Source of the DNA: Promicromonospora umidemergens | GTDB lineage: Bacteria > Actinomycetota > Actinomycetes > Actinomycetales > Cellulomonadaceae | Direction of reading: 5' to 3' | NCBI RefSeq assembly: GCF_024171995.1 | Contig: NZ_JAMTCT010000003.1 | Location: 124,001 to 188,000 of the forward strand | DNA length: 64,000 nt | In this document: positions 24,904-33,715 of the stretch, in pieces | Position numbering within the stretch: position 1 is the first letter of the stretch | Layout of the letters: each line of letters starts with the position of its first letter | Program-made: the position numbers and the translations under genes | Notes under the pieces: generated by a model | Told to the model about the DNA's origin: nothing | The model's input: the letters and a program-made list of their open reading frames with translations, nothing else | Databases searched by the model: none

Positions 24904-27900
24904 TTACTCGCCCCGGATGAGCGCCTCCAGCTCCGCCTCGTCGAGCAGCCGCTCTGGCCGGACCGTCGTGTCCGAGCCCACGTAGTAGAAGGCAGCGCTC
25001 ACCTGGTCCAGCGGCACCCCGGTCCAGCGGGACCACGCCAGCCGGTACACGGCGAGCTGCACCTCGCGGGCGGCCCGCGCCGCGGTGTCGAGGGGCTCAC
25101 GGCCGGTCTTCCAGTCCACGACCACCACGGCGTCCGGCCCCCTGGGCGGGTCCCGGAAGACCGCATCCATGCGGCACCGCAGCATGACGCCGGCCACCGG
25201 CGTCTCGACGTCGGCCTCTACGGCCACAGGCGTGCGGGCTGACCACTCGGACCCCAGGAAGGTGTCGCGCAGCTTCTCGAGGTCGGTGTCCTCCGGGAGG
25301 TCCTCGTCCTCGGCACTGGGCAGGTCGTCGACGTCCAGCAGCGTGGCCGAGGTGAAGAACTGCTCCACCCACTCGTGGAACCTCGTACCCCGCCGGGCGT
25401 GCACGGTGGGCTGCACCGGCACGGGGCGGCGCAGCTGCAGCGCGAACGCTTCGCGGTCCGCGGCCAGCCGTACCAGTCCGGACGCCGAAACGTGCGCGGG
25501 GAACGCGACCTCCCGGTCCGCGTGCCGGTCACGCTCCGCCAGGAGCATGCGGGCGAGGTCGACGAGGTCGTGACCCGCCGCATCGGTGAGGGCGCCCTGC
25601 GGCGCGGTGAGGACGCCGGTCGGGAGGCGCATGGCGGCGAGTGCGACCAGACGTTCCTCCGCCGCCTCGTCGACGAGCCTGGCCGTGGCGCGCAGGACGT
25701 CCCGGGCGGTCCGGAGCTGACCGCCGGCCGTGCCCTGGTCGGTCCCGGCCTGGTCGGTTCCGTCGGTTCCGGTGGTTCCGTCGGTTCCAGGCCGGTCGGG
25801 GCGCCCGTCCGGCGTGGGCCAGACCGCCGTGAGCTCTTCCGCGTTGCGGGGGTTCTCGGCGTCCGGGTCAGGCATGGGCGCCCAGAGGTCTGTCGCGACC
25901 AGGCCCGCCTCGGCCAGCTCGACGAGGAACGGGGAGACACCGCGCGGGCGGCTCGCGGTGCCCCACCACGACGCCGTGAGGAAGAGCTCCCGCCGGGCAC
26001 GCGTGAACGCCACGTAGGCCAGCCGGCGCTCCTCCGCGAGGCGGTGCTCGCCGCAGTCGAGCTTGAACTCGTCCCGCAGCGCGACGAGGTCCTTGGTGTC
26101 GGAGGCGTGCTCCCAGGCGAAGGCAGGCAGGTCGTCCGCGTCACCGCGCAGGTGGTAGGGCAGCTCGCCGAGGTCGGACAGCCAGCCCGAGGACGACTCC
26201 CCCGACCGCGAACCCCTGTCCCACGTGGGGAAGGCCCCGTCGGCAAGGCCCGCCACCGCCACCGCGTCCCACTCCAGGCCCTTGGCGGCGTGCGCCGTGA
26301 TCACCTGGACGGCGTCCGGGTCGGGCTCGCGCACCGGCATGTCGAGGCCGCGCTCCTTCTCACCTGCGACCCCGAGCCAGGCGAGGAACGCACCGAGGGT
26401 CGCCGTGTCGGACGACTGGGCGAACGACGCGGCGACGTCCCGGAACGCGTCGAGATGCTCGCGCCCGCGATCGCTCACGGCTCCGCCGACCCCTGCGCCC
26501 GCCAGGGCGAGCGCCGTGGCCGCCTCGACGTCGAGCCCGAGCGCGCGCTCCGCCTGGACCACCAGCTCGGGAAGCGAGAGGTACGTGAGGCCGCGCAGGT
26601 CGCGCAGCAGCCGGGCCAGCGCGGCCAGCCGCTGGTGCGCGTCCTCGGACAGCACTCGCCCGTCACGGGCCGGCCTCCCCGCCACCGGAAGGTCGTCGAG
26701 CGCGTCGATGATCGAGCGGTGGTCGGAGACGTCACCCTCCACCACACGGGGATCGTCGTCGGCGCCCTCCGCACCGTCGCTCGCCCGAGCGGCCGCCGCG
26801 GCCCGGCGCGGGTCGTCCATACGCGCCAGGTCCGCCGCCCAGGACCCCAGCGCGTGCAGGTCTGCGGCGCCGAGGTTGAGGCGCGGGCCGGTGAGCAGGC
26901 GCAGCAGCGAGTCACCACGGGACGGGTCGTGTGCGGCCTGGAGCAGCGCGACGACGTCGACCACCTCTGGCGTGGACAGCAGACCGCCCAGGCCCACCAC
27001 CTCGACCGGAAGGCCGCGGCGGCGTAGCGCCACCTCGATGGTGGCGAACTGGGCCCGCGCACGGCAGAGAACTGCCGCCGTGGAGCGTCCGTCCGGGTGC
27101 GTGCCGGAGCGCCAGCGTGCCGCCACCCACTCGGCGACGGCGTCGGCCTCCTCCTCCAGGGTGGCGGCGACGTGCGCGGACACCACGCCCTCGCCGGCTC
27201 CAGGGCGCAGGTCCAGCGGAGGCACCTCGACGTTGGTGCCCGCCCCTGACCGCGAGCGCAGCGGGCTGGACACGACGTTGGCGGCGGAGAGCACCGCGGC
27301 GTCGTTGCGCCAGGACGTCGAGAGGTAGTGGACGGCGGCGGGGACGCCGTCGTCGCGCTGGAAGCGGCCGGGGAAGCGGGCGAGGCCCGCCGCGGAGGCG
27401 CCACGCCACCCGTAGATGGACTGGTGCGGGTCGCCGACGGCGGTCACGGGGTGCCCACCGCCGAACAGGCCGGACAGCAGCTCGACCTGGGCGTAGGACG
27501 TGTCCTGGTACTCGTCGAGCAGGACCACCTCGAACCGGGCCCGCTCGGCGGCGCCCACCATCGGCACCTCGCGGGCGAGCTGGGCGGCGAAGGCGACCTG
27601 GTCGCCGAAGTCGAGCGCCTCCGCGATGCGCTTGCGGCGGCGGTACTCGACGACGAGGTCCACGAACCGTGCCCGTTCGGCGACCGAGCCGATGAGCTTG
27701 TCGACGTCCTTGGTGCGCTTCTTCTGCTTCGGACCGAGCGGGATGGACTCGAGGTGCTCGGCCATCTCGGTGAGCCGGTCGCGGGCGTCGGCGGGGTCGA
27801 CGAGGTGCTCGCCGAGCGCGCCGGACAGCGCAACGACCGCACCGGTGACGGTGCTGACCGCCTTGTCGGTACCGAGGTCCTCGTCCCAGGACTCCACGAC

Positions 27901-28365
27901 CTGGGAGGCGAGCTGCCACTGCTCGGCCTGGCCGAGGAGGCGAGCACTGGGCTCGACGCCGAGGCGGAGGCCGTGGTCGGCGACCAGGGAGGCGGCGTAG
28001 GCGTTGTAGGTGGCGACGGTGGGCCGGTCGAGGTCCAGGCCGGCGAGCGCCTCGCCCGATTCCTCCCCCAGTGCCCGGCCCAGCTGCGCCAGCCGTGTCT
28101 GCACGCGCTGGGTGAGCTCGCCGGCGGCCTTGCGCGTGAACGTCAGGCCGAGCACCTGCTCGGGCTGGACGAACCTGTTGGCGATGAGCCACACCACGCG
28201 CGCCGCCATGGTCTCGGTCTTGCCCGAGCCTGCGCCCGCCACGACGAGCGCTGGCTCCAGGGGCGACTCGATGATGCGGACCTGCTCGTCGGTGGGGTCA
28301 TGACGGCCGAGGAGCCGCGCGATCGCCCGCGCGGACAGCCGGACCTCCGGCTCGTGCCCGGTCAC
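24904..28365 (-). CDS. adnB: AdnB-type helicase-nuclease subunit
   Basis: A 1153-residue UvrD-like helicase with Walker A VAGAGSGKTETMAARV near residue 45, LLDEYQDTSYAQVELL, GDPHQSIYGWRGA and VITAHAAKGLEWDAV, and a C-terminal RecB-like nuclease whose motif is VVVVDWKTGREPLD. In mycobacteria AdnA/AdnB resect double-strand breaks in place of RecBCD/AddAB. It starts at GTG (28365), overlapping the upstream stop as GTGA with GGAAGG before it, so it is coupled to adnA. A longer upstream reading frame is an antisense shadow. Confidence 0.88.
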   Translation of the reverse strand: MTGHEPEVRLSARAIARLLGRHDPTDEQVRIIESPLEPALVVAGAGSGKTETMAARVVWLIANRFVQPEQVLGLTFTRKAAGELTQRVQTRLAQLGRALGEESGEALAGLDLDRPTVATYNAYAASLVADHGLRLGVEPSARLLGQAEQWQLASQVVESWDEDLGTDKAVSTVTGAVVALSGALGEHLVDPADARDRLTEMAEHLESIPLGPKQKKRTKDVDKLIGSVAERARFVDLVVEYRRRKRIAEALDFGDQVAFAAQLAREVPMVGAAERARFEVVLLDEYQDTSYAQVELLSGLFGGGHPVTAVGDPHQSIYGWRGASAAGLARFPGRFQRDDGVPAAVHYLSTSWRNDAAVLSAANVVSSPLRSRSGAGTNVEVPPLDLRPGAGEGVVSAHVAATLEEEADAVAEWVAARWRSGTHPDGRSTAAVLCRARAQFATIEVALRRRGLPVEVVGLGGLLSTPEVVDVVALLQAAHDPSRGDSLLRLLTGPRLNLGAADLHALGSWAADLARMDDPRRAAAAARASDGAEGADDDPRVVEGDVSDHRSIIDALDDLPVAGRPARDGRVLSEDAHQRLAALARLLRDLRGLTYLSLPELVVQAERALGLDVEAATALALAGAGVGGAVSDRGREHLDAFRDVAASFAQSSDTATLGAFLAWLGVAGEKERGLDMPVREPDPDAVQVITAHAAKGLEWDAVAVAGLADGAFPTWDRGSRSGESSSGWLSDLGELPYHLRGDADDLPAFAWEHASDTKDLVALRDEFKLDCGEHRLAEERRLAYVAFTRARRELFLTASWWGTASRPRGVSPFLVELAEAGLVATDLWAPMPDPDAENPRNAEELTAVWPTPDGRPDRPGTDGTTGTDGTDQAGTDQGTAGGQLRTARDVLRATARLVDEAAEERLVALAAMRLPTGVLTAPQGALTDAAGHDLVDLARMLLAERDRHADREVAFPAHVSASGLVRLAADREAFALQLRRPVPVQPTVHARRGTRFHEWVEQFFTSATLLDVDDLPSAEDEDLPEDTDLEKLRDTFLGSEWSARTPVAVEADVETPVAGVMLRCRMDAVFRDPPRGPDAVVVVDWKTGREPLDTAARAAREVQLAVYRLAWSRWTGVPLDQVSAAFYYVGSDTTVRPERLLDEAELEALIRGE

Positions 28366-31300
28366 TCGACCACCTTCCGTCCTTCTGGCTGCAGCGGGCA
28401 CGAGTGTCGCACCGGACACATCTCGCACAGGTCGTTCTTCTTGGCCGCGAACTCGGCCGCGGCCATCGTGTCGGCCGCGCCCTCCACGGCGGTACGTGCC
28501 CAGCTGTTGCCCTCGTCGTCCGGGACCAGGGCCGGCTGGTTGCGCACGCTCGCCGACACCGTCTCCGTGCCCACGTAGACGAGGCTCGCGCCCTTGCTGA
28601 CCGCGCCGTCGGGCAGGTCGAGCGCGCCCTCCTCCACAGCGAGCTGGTAGGCGCCGAGCTGCGGGTTGTCCACCGCCTTGTCCTTGCTGGCCGCTGTCTT
28701 GCCGGTCTTGAGGTCGGCCACCGTCACGCCGCCCTCGCCCGCATCCTCGACGCGGTCGACCTGGCCGCGCAGCCGCGCGCGCCCCACCTGCAGGTCGAAG
28801 TCGGCCTCGACGAGGAGCGGCTCGCCCGAGTCGGCCAGGTAGTCCGCCAGCCGCACCACCATGCGCTCGGCGCGCTTGCGAAGCTGCAGCGACGGCCACC
28901 CGTCGGGCAGCGCGAGCTCCGGCCAGCGCCTGTCCAGCTCCTTCTTCAGGTCGGTGAGCGAACCCTTGGGGTGGCTCTGTGCTATCGAGTGCAGCAGCGT
29001 GCCGAGCGTCTGGTGCGTGTCGTCCGGCTTGGTGCCGCCCGCCGCCTCGAACGCCCAGCGCAAGGCGCACGTGGTCACCGTCTCGACCTTCGACGGCGAC
29101 ACCGTCACCGTGTCCTGCGCCCCCCACAGCGGCACCTCGCTCGACACCCCGGCAACGCCGTACCAGGTGCTCGGCTCCGCCTCGGCGACCCCCGCTGCCG
29201 AGAGGTCCGCCAGGAGCGCGGCAGCGGGCTGGCTGCCCGACGCCGACAGCGCGGCCGCCCGCACCAGGTCCGAGCGGGCGGCGGCCACCACGCCGCGCAG
29301 ATCGAGCGGCGGACCGACCGGTACCCGTCGCGGGTCGGGCCCGTCGCCGCCGTCGTCCCGCGGGGACACCAGGTCGCAGAACACGCTGGGCGCTTCCTCC
29401 GTGTCCTCGACGGCGGTGACCAGGAGGCGCCGGCGGGCGCGGGAGACCGCCACCGCGAAGGCACGCAGCTCGTCCGTGAGGACCTGGCGCCGCGCCTCGG
29501 CGCCGACCACCCGACCGTCCTCCGACCGGCCGGCGATGAGCTCGACGAGGGCCTGCGAGCCGAGCAGGGAGTCACGCAGGCGCAGGTCGGGCCAGACCCC
29601 GTCCTGCACGCCGGCGACGACCACCACGTCCCATTCCCGCCCCGCGGCGCCCGGGGGTGTCAGTGCCTCCACGGCGCCCGCACCCTGGGCGGACGCCGCC
29701 AGGGAGTCGGCAGGGAGGTCCTGAGACGCCAGGTAGTCGACGAACGCGGCGACCGGAGCGCCCGGCATCCGGTCCACGAACGTCTCGGCCGCTCGGAACA
29801 GGGCGAGCACGGCGTCCAGGTCCCGGTCGGCCCGCAGGCCCGCCGGACCACCGGTGAGGGCGGCGGCACTCCACCGCTCGGCCAGGCCGGTCGCCGCCCA
29901 CACGGCCCAGAGCACCGTCTGCGCGGTGGCGCCCGGCTCCCCAGCGGCCTCGCGCCCGGCGGCGAGCACCCGGGCCACCGCGAGCGGCCCTCGTCGCACC
30001 TGCGTGGGCAGCAGCGCCGCACGTGCGGGGTCGGCCAGCACCTCCACCAGCAGGGCGTCCGAGGTACGACCGCCCCCGGCCGACAGCTCGTCGGACCGCA
30101 GTGCGCGGCGCAACCGGCGGAGCGCCACGGCGTCGAGTCCGCCGATCGGTGAGATGAGCAGCAACGCCGCCGTCTCGGGGTCCAGCACGCGCTCATCGCC
30201 GTCGAGCTCCTCTGCGATCAGCGCCTCCAGGCTTCCCCGCGGCGCACCCGCGCAGGTCTTCACGGCCGCCAGCATGGGCGCCACGGCGGGCTCGTCACGC
30301 AGCGGCAGGTCCGAACCGAGCAGCGCGACGGGCACCGAGGCCGACACCAGCTCACGCCGCAGCGCCCCCAACCGCGTGCCACTGCGGGCGATGACCGCCA
30401 TCCGCTCCCAGGGCGTGCCCCGCAGCAGGTGCTCGGCCCGCAGCTCCCGCGCGATCCAGGCCGCCTCCTGTGCCGCACCCGAGAGCACCGCCACCTGGAC
30501 GGACGGTGCGTGCCCTGCGGGCATCCCCGCGGCCGCGGGCGTCTCTCCCACGGTGTCCGAGGCCTGGCCCGGGGCCGACTCGTCGGTGGCCGGCTCATCA
30601 TCGGCAGGCTCGTCGGCAGCAGGCTCGGCCGTGTACGCCGTCGCGCGCCGGTGCAGCGCGCTCGCCGACACCGGGATCCGGTTCGTCACCGCACGCGTGA
30701 CCGCGCGCAGCTCGGGTGACTGCCGCCAGACGGTCCCCAGCACCACCGTCTCGGCGTCGAAGGCGCCGAAGGCACGGCCAGGACCAGCAGGAGCGGCGGC
30801 CCGGCCGGTGAGGCCCGGTGCGGCGCCGCGGAAGGTCTGGACCGCGGAGTCAGGGTCGGAGAGCAGGACCAGACGCGCACCGTCGTCGTGCAGGACCCGC
30901 AGGAGGCGGACCGTCGCGGCCGTCGCCTCCTGGTAGTCGTCCACGACCACCAGGTCCCACGTCGGACGGGCCACACCAGGCACCTCGTCCGACCAGGAGC
31001 GCAGGGACTCAGCAGCCTCGTCGATCACGACCGCCGGGTCGTAGCGCGGCCCTGCGTCGGGCGTGGCGAGCCGCAGCGCCATGGTGTCGAGGTACTCCTC
31101 GTAGAGCTGCGCGGCCATGACCCACTCCGGGCGATCGTTCGTGCGCCCCATCTCGTCGAGCTCGACCGGCCCGAGGCCTCGCTCGGCGGCCCGCATCAGC
31201 AGGTCACGCAGCTCCTGGCGCAGGCCACGCAGGCCGAGCGACTCCTCCGGCAGGCCCACCGGCAGCACGAGCGGCCGCCCCTCTCCTGCCACGTGGCCGG

Positions 31301-31754
31301 CGAGCAGCTCGGCCAGCACCAGGTCCTGCTCCGGACCCGAGACCAGGGTGGGTGTGGGCTGCTCGAGCGCCGCGGCCCGCTTGTGAAGTACCGCGAACGC
31401 GGCCGACGACGCCGTGCGCACCATCGGTGCGCCGACCGTCTGCCCTGCCTGAGCCGCCACCTCGTCCCGCAGGCGCGCCGCCGCACGCCGTGACGACGCG
31501 AGGACCAGCACGCGCTCCGGCCGCATACCCGAGGCGAGGGCCCGCACTGCGACCTCGCAGGTGACCGTGGTCTTGCCCGAGCCGGGGGCGCCGAGGACCA
31601 GCGTCGCACGGTGGCTCAGCGCAGCCTCGGCGGCGGCCGCCTGGGTGTCGTCGAGCGGCACGGAGACCGCGGCGTCGGGACGAGTCCCGGGCGGCGTCAG
31701 CCGAGGTGCGAGAGCGAGGGTCGGTGTCACGCGGACGATCGAACCACGAGCCAC
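28362..31754 (-). CDS. adnA: AdnA-type helicase-nuclease subunit
   Basis: A 1130-residue partner of AdnB, first in the operon as in M. tuberculosis Rv3202c-Rv3201c. Walker A is LVLGAPGSGKTTVTCEV near residue 55, with VVDDYQEATAATVRLL further on. The C-terminal nuclease has VADLKTGK and four Cys suited to an AddB-type 4Fe-4S cluster: one in TTCALRWAFE and three in CEMCPVRHSCP. The start is GTG 31754 with GGGGA upstream; a GTG at 31733 is also possible. Confidence 0.87.
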   Translation of the reverse strand: MARGSIVRVTPTLALAPRLTPPGTRPDAAVSVPLDDTQAAAAEAALSHRATLVLGAPGSGKTTVTCEVAVRALASGMRPERVLVLASSRRAAARLRDEVAAQAGQTVGAPMVRTASSAAFAVLHKRAAALEQPTPTLVSGPEQDLVLAELLAGHVAGEGRPLVLPVGLPEESLGLRGLRQELRDLLMRAAERGLGPVELDEMGRTNDRPEWVMAAQLYEEYLDTMALRLATPDAGPRYDPAVVIDEAAESLRSWSDEVPGVARPTWDLVVVDDYQEATAATVRLLRVLHDDGARLVLLSDPDSAVQTFRGAAPGLTGRAAAPAGPGRAFGAFDAETVVLGTVWRQSPELRAVTRAVTNRIPVSASALHRRATAYTAEPAADEPADDEPATDESAPGQASDTVGETPAAAGMPAGHAPSVQVAVLSGAAQEAAWIARELRAEHLLRGTPWERMAVIARSGTRLGALRRELVSASVPVALLGSDLPLRDEPAVAPMLAAVKTCAGAPRGSLEALIAEELDGDERVLDPETAALLLISPIGGLDAVALRRLRRALRSDELSAGGGRTSDALLVEVLADPARAALLPTQVRRGPLAVARVLAAGREAAGEPGATAQTVLWAVWAATGLAERWSAAALTGGPAGLRADRDLDAVLALFRAAETFVDRMPGAPVAAFVDYLASQDLPADSLAASAQGAGAVEALTPPGAAGREWDVVVVAGVQDGVWPDLRLRDSLLGSQALVELIAGRSEDGRVVGAEARRQVLTDELRAFAVAVSRARRRLLVTAVEDTEEAPSVFCDLVSPRDDGGDGPDPRRVPVGPPLDLRGVVAAARSDLVRAAALSASGSQPAAALLADLSAAGVAEAEPSTWYGVAGVSSEVPLWGAQDTVTVSPSKVETVTTCALRWAFEAAGGTKPDDTHQTLGTLLHSIAQSHPKGSLTDLKKELDRRWPELALPDGWPSLQLRKRAERMVVRLADYLADSGEPLLVEADFDLQVGRARLRGQVDRVEDAGEGGVTVADLKTGKTAASKDKAVDNPQLGAYQLAVEEGALDLPDGAVSKGASLVYVGTETVSASVRNQPALVPDDEGNSWARTAVEGAADTMAAAEFAAKKNDLCEMCPVRHSCPLQPEGRKVVE

Positions 31755-31818
31755 TGACAGTCCCCGACGCCCCGCGCGGAGGCGTCACGAATGCCCGATT
31801 CATCCCGCAGGGGCCTGT

Positions 31819-32955
31819 TCAACCCGCGTCGGGGACGGGCCAGGGCTCGGGGATGCAGCCGCTCGTCGTCGTGGTCTGCTGCACCATGATCGTCGCGTGC
31901 TTCCCCTCGCCGGCGCACAGGTCATGGCGGTACCCGATGACGTGCCCCACCTCGTGGTTCACGAGGTACTGCCGGTAGCGGGAGGTGCTCTCCCATGCCT
32001 GGGACCCCGTGGCCCAGCGCTTGAAGTTGAGCACGGCGGTCTCCTCGATGCCGCACGAGAGCTCGCCGATCGTGTCCAGCGGGAGGCAGAGCTCGTCGGT
32101 GGTGTCAGGGCTCGCGAGCACGACGCGGGCGTCGTAGCGCTCCGAGTCGGTCCAGGCGAAGGTGGAGCCGTCCGCCGCGTTCCAGCCGCGCGGGTCGTTC
32201 AGGGTGGCCAGCACCGACTCGGCGAACACCTCCGGGTCCACCGGCAGGCCCTTCTCGACGGTGATCTGGACCCGCCAGACCTTCCCGTCGGCGGGCGCAC
32301 GCCGGGACCCGCTCGCCACGACGAGCTTGCCCGAGAGCTTCTGCTCGACATCGAACCTCGAACCGATCAGGCCGGAGCCGGGCTCCGGCGTCGGACCAGC
32401 GCTGGGACTCGGGCTCGGGCCGGGCGACGGCGGCGCCGACCTCTCGGGGGACGACCCGCCCGCCGGCGCCGAGGCGACGGGCGCGGGCAGCCCGGAAGCC
32501 GCCGGCTCCGGCAAGCCTTCCGCGCCGGCGGCGCCGACCCCTGGCCCCGTGCCCGAGGCGACGTCGGCCTCCGAGGCGGCCTCCGAGGTGGCCTCCGACG
32601 AGAGCGCCTGCGCGGGTGGCGACGTGCGGTCACCGGACCTGGCGGCCTCGTACGCGCTGCGCACCGCGTCGCCCGCCTCGACGCCAAGGCTGTCCTCGAC
32701 CGCCCCTGCGACGACGGCGGCGGACGCGTCCGGCTCTGTGCTCATGGTCGCCGCCATGCCTCCGCCCAGCCCTGCCGCGAGGCACAGGCTGAGCGCGATC
32801 ATCGAACGCCGGGGGTTCTGGGCAGGGCGCCGCTTGACGCTCCGCGCCGCGGGACGACCGGCGCCTACGCCCTCCGCACCGAGACCGACGGGCACGCCGC
32901 CAGTGGCGTGCCTGCCGGTACGCCGGTGGAAGGACGGACTGCTCACGCCGACCAT
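31819..32955 (-). CDS. DUF3152 exported zinc-protease-like protein
   Basis: About 378 residues. A basic N-terminus precedes one hydrophobic segment (SMIALSLCLAAGLGGGMAAT), then an Ala/Pro/Ser-rich linker, then the DUF3152 domain with zinc motif HEVGHVIGYRH and paired Cys. Probably secreted or membrane-anchored (Rv3207c-like). The start is uncertain: ATG 32955 or GTG 32967. Confidence 0.82.
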   Translation of the reverse strand: MVGVSSPSFHRRTGRHATGGVPVGLGAEGVGAGRPAARSVKRRPAQNPRRSMIALSLCLAAGLGGGMAATMSTEPDASAAVVAGAVEDSLGVEAGDAVRSAYEAARSGDRTSPPAQALSSEATSEAASEADVASGTGPGVGAAGAEGLPEPAASGLPAPVASAPAGGSSPERSAPPSPGPSPSPSAGPTPEPGSGLIGSRFDVEQKLSGKLVVASGSRRAPADGKVWRVQITVEKGLPVDPEVFAESVLATLNDPRGWNAADGSTFAWTDSERYDARVVLASPDTTDELCLPLDTIGELSCGIEETAVLNFKRWATGSQAWESTSRYRQYLVNHEVGHVIGYRHDLCAGEGKHATIMVQQTTTTSGCIPEPWPVPDAG

Positions 32956-33169
32956 GGTGCCACGCACACGCCCGCGAGCCCATGCCTCTGTCCACAGGGA
33001 GTCGCGTGATCGCGCCCGCCCGCCCCGGTCCGGTGGGCCACGTGGCGCACGTCCTGTCGGCTCACGGCGAAACCGAGGGCCGACGGCGCCGGAGCGTGAC
33101 TAGGATCGACAGGCCGGGTCCCCGGATCACCGGGCACACGGCGCAATCCCCGACCGAACTGGAGTAAAC

Positions 33170-33391
33170 GTGGACGTCACCATCGGTGTGCAGAATTTGC
33201 CGCGCGAGGTCGTGGTCGAGACGGACGAGAGCGCGGACGCCGTCGCGACAGCCGTCAAGAAGGCCCTGACCGGTGGCCCCCTCGAGCTCACCGACTCCCG
33301 CGGCCGTCAAGTGATCATCCCCGGCGCCGCGATCGGCTACGTCGAGATCGGCTCCGAGGAGCAGCGCAAGGTCGGCTTCGGCGCGGTCTGA
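33170..33391 (+). CDS. DUF3107 family small protein
   Basis: A 73-residue protein of the actinobacterial DUF3107 family (Rv3208A/TB9.4-like), function unknown. It begins VDVTIGVQNLPREVVVETDE and keeps the family GRQVIIPGAAIGYVEIG core. GTG start with GGAG seven bases upstream. Followed by a strong hairpin. Confidence 0.9.
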   Translation: MDVTIGVQNLPREVVVETDESADAVATAVKKALTGGPLELTDSRGRQVIIPGAAIGYVEIGSEEQRKVGFGAV

Positions 33392-33405
33392 GCGAGTTGT
33401 CCCTG

Positions 33406-33456
33406 ACGCCAGGTGGCGGACGGCACGCCCGCAGGGGCCGTCCGCCACGTGGCGTT
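33406..33456 (+). terminator. terminator after the DUF3107 gene
   Basis: A 19-base inverted repeat (33406-33424 with 33437-33455) around a 12-base loop follows the DUF3107 stop by 14 bases. There is no long T-run, as is common in high-GC actinobacteria. Confidence 0.7.
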
Positions 33457-33715
33457 CATTACTAACGGGGTGGTTGACGTGTTTCGCTAACCGCACGGAA
33501 ACATCGTGCGCGTACCATGAATGGCGTACATCGGTTGCCCGGTCGTCACGTTCCGACCCCCGAGCCTGTGCTTCGGTCTTCCCAGGAGGCCGCCCCGACA
33601 GGACGCGCAGCCTGGGTCAATCCCGGCGCGCGATGATTTTCACGATCGGCTGCCGCACGAAGGCGCGATCGCCGGGCCATGAGGGCCCACCGCGCCGCGA
33701 GAGATGAAGGCGCCA
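33457..33715 (+). other. long untranslated leader region of the DEAD-box helicase
   Basis: About 260 bases with no supported gene. A TTGACG at 33474-33479 could be a -35 element, but no convincing -10 is at the right distance. DEAD-box helicase genes often have long, structured, cold-responsive leaders; nothing here proves that. Confidence 0.4.

Noticed and set aside
28366-29127. N-terminal extension of AdnB upstream of the GTG
   Set aside because: It lies antisense-like within adnA in another frame; the GTGA overlap and GGAAGG fix the start at 28365.
33704-33715. ATG start of the DEAD-box helicase
   Set aside because: The GTG four codons later has the better placed GAAGG; the ATG is possible but less likely.
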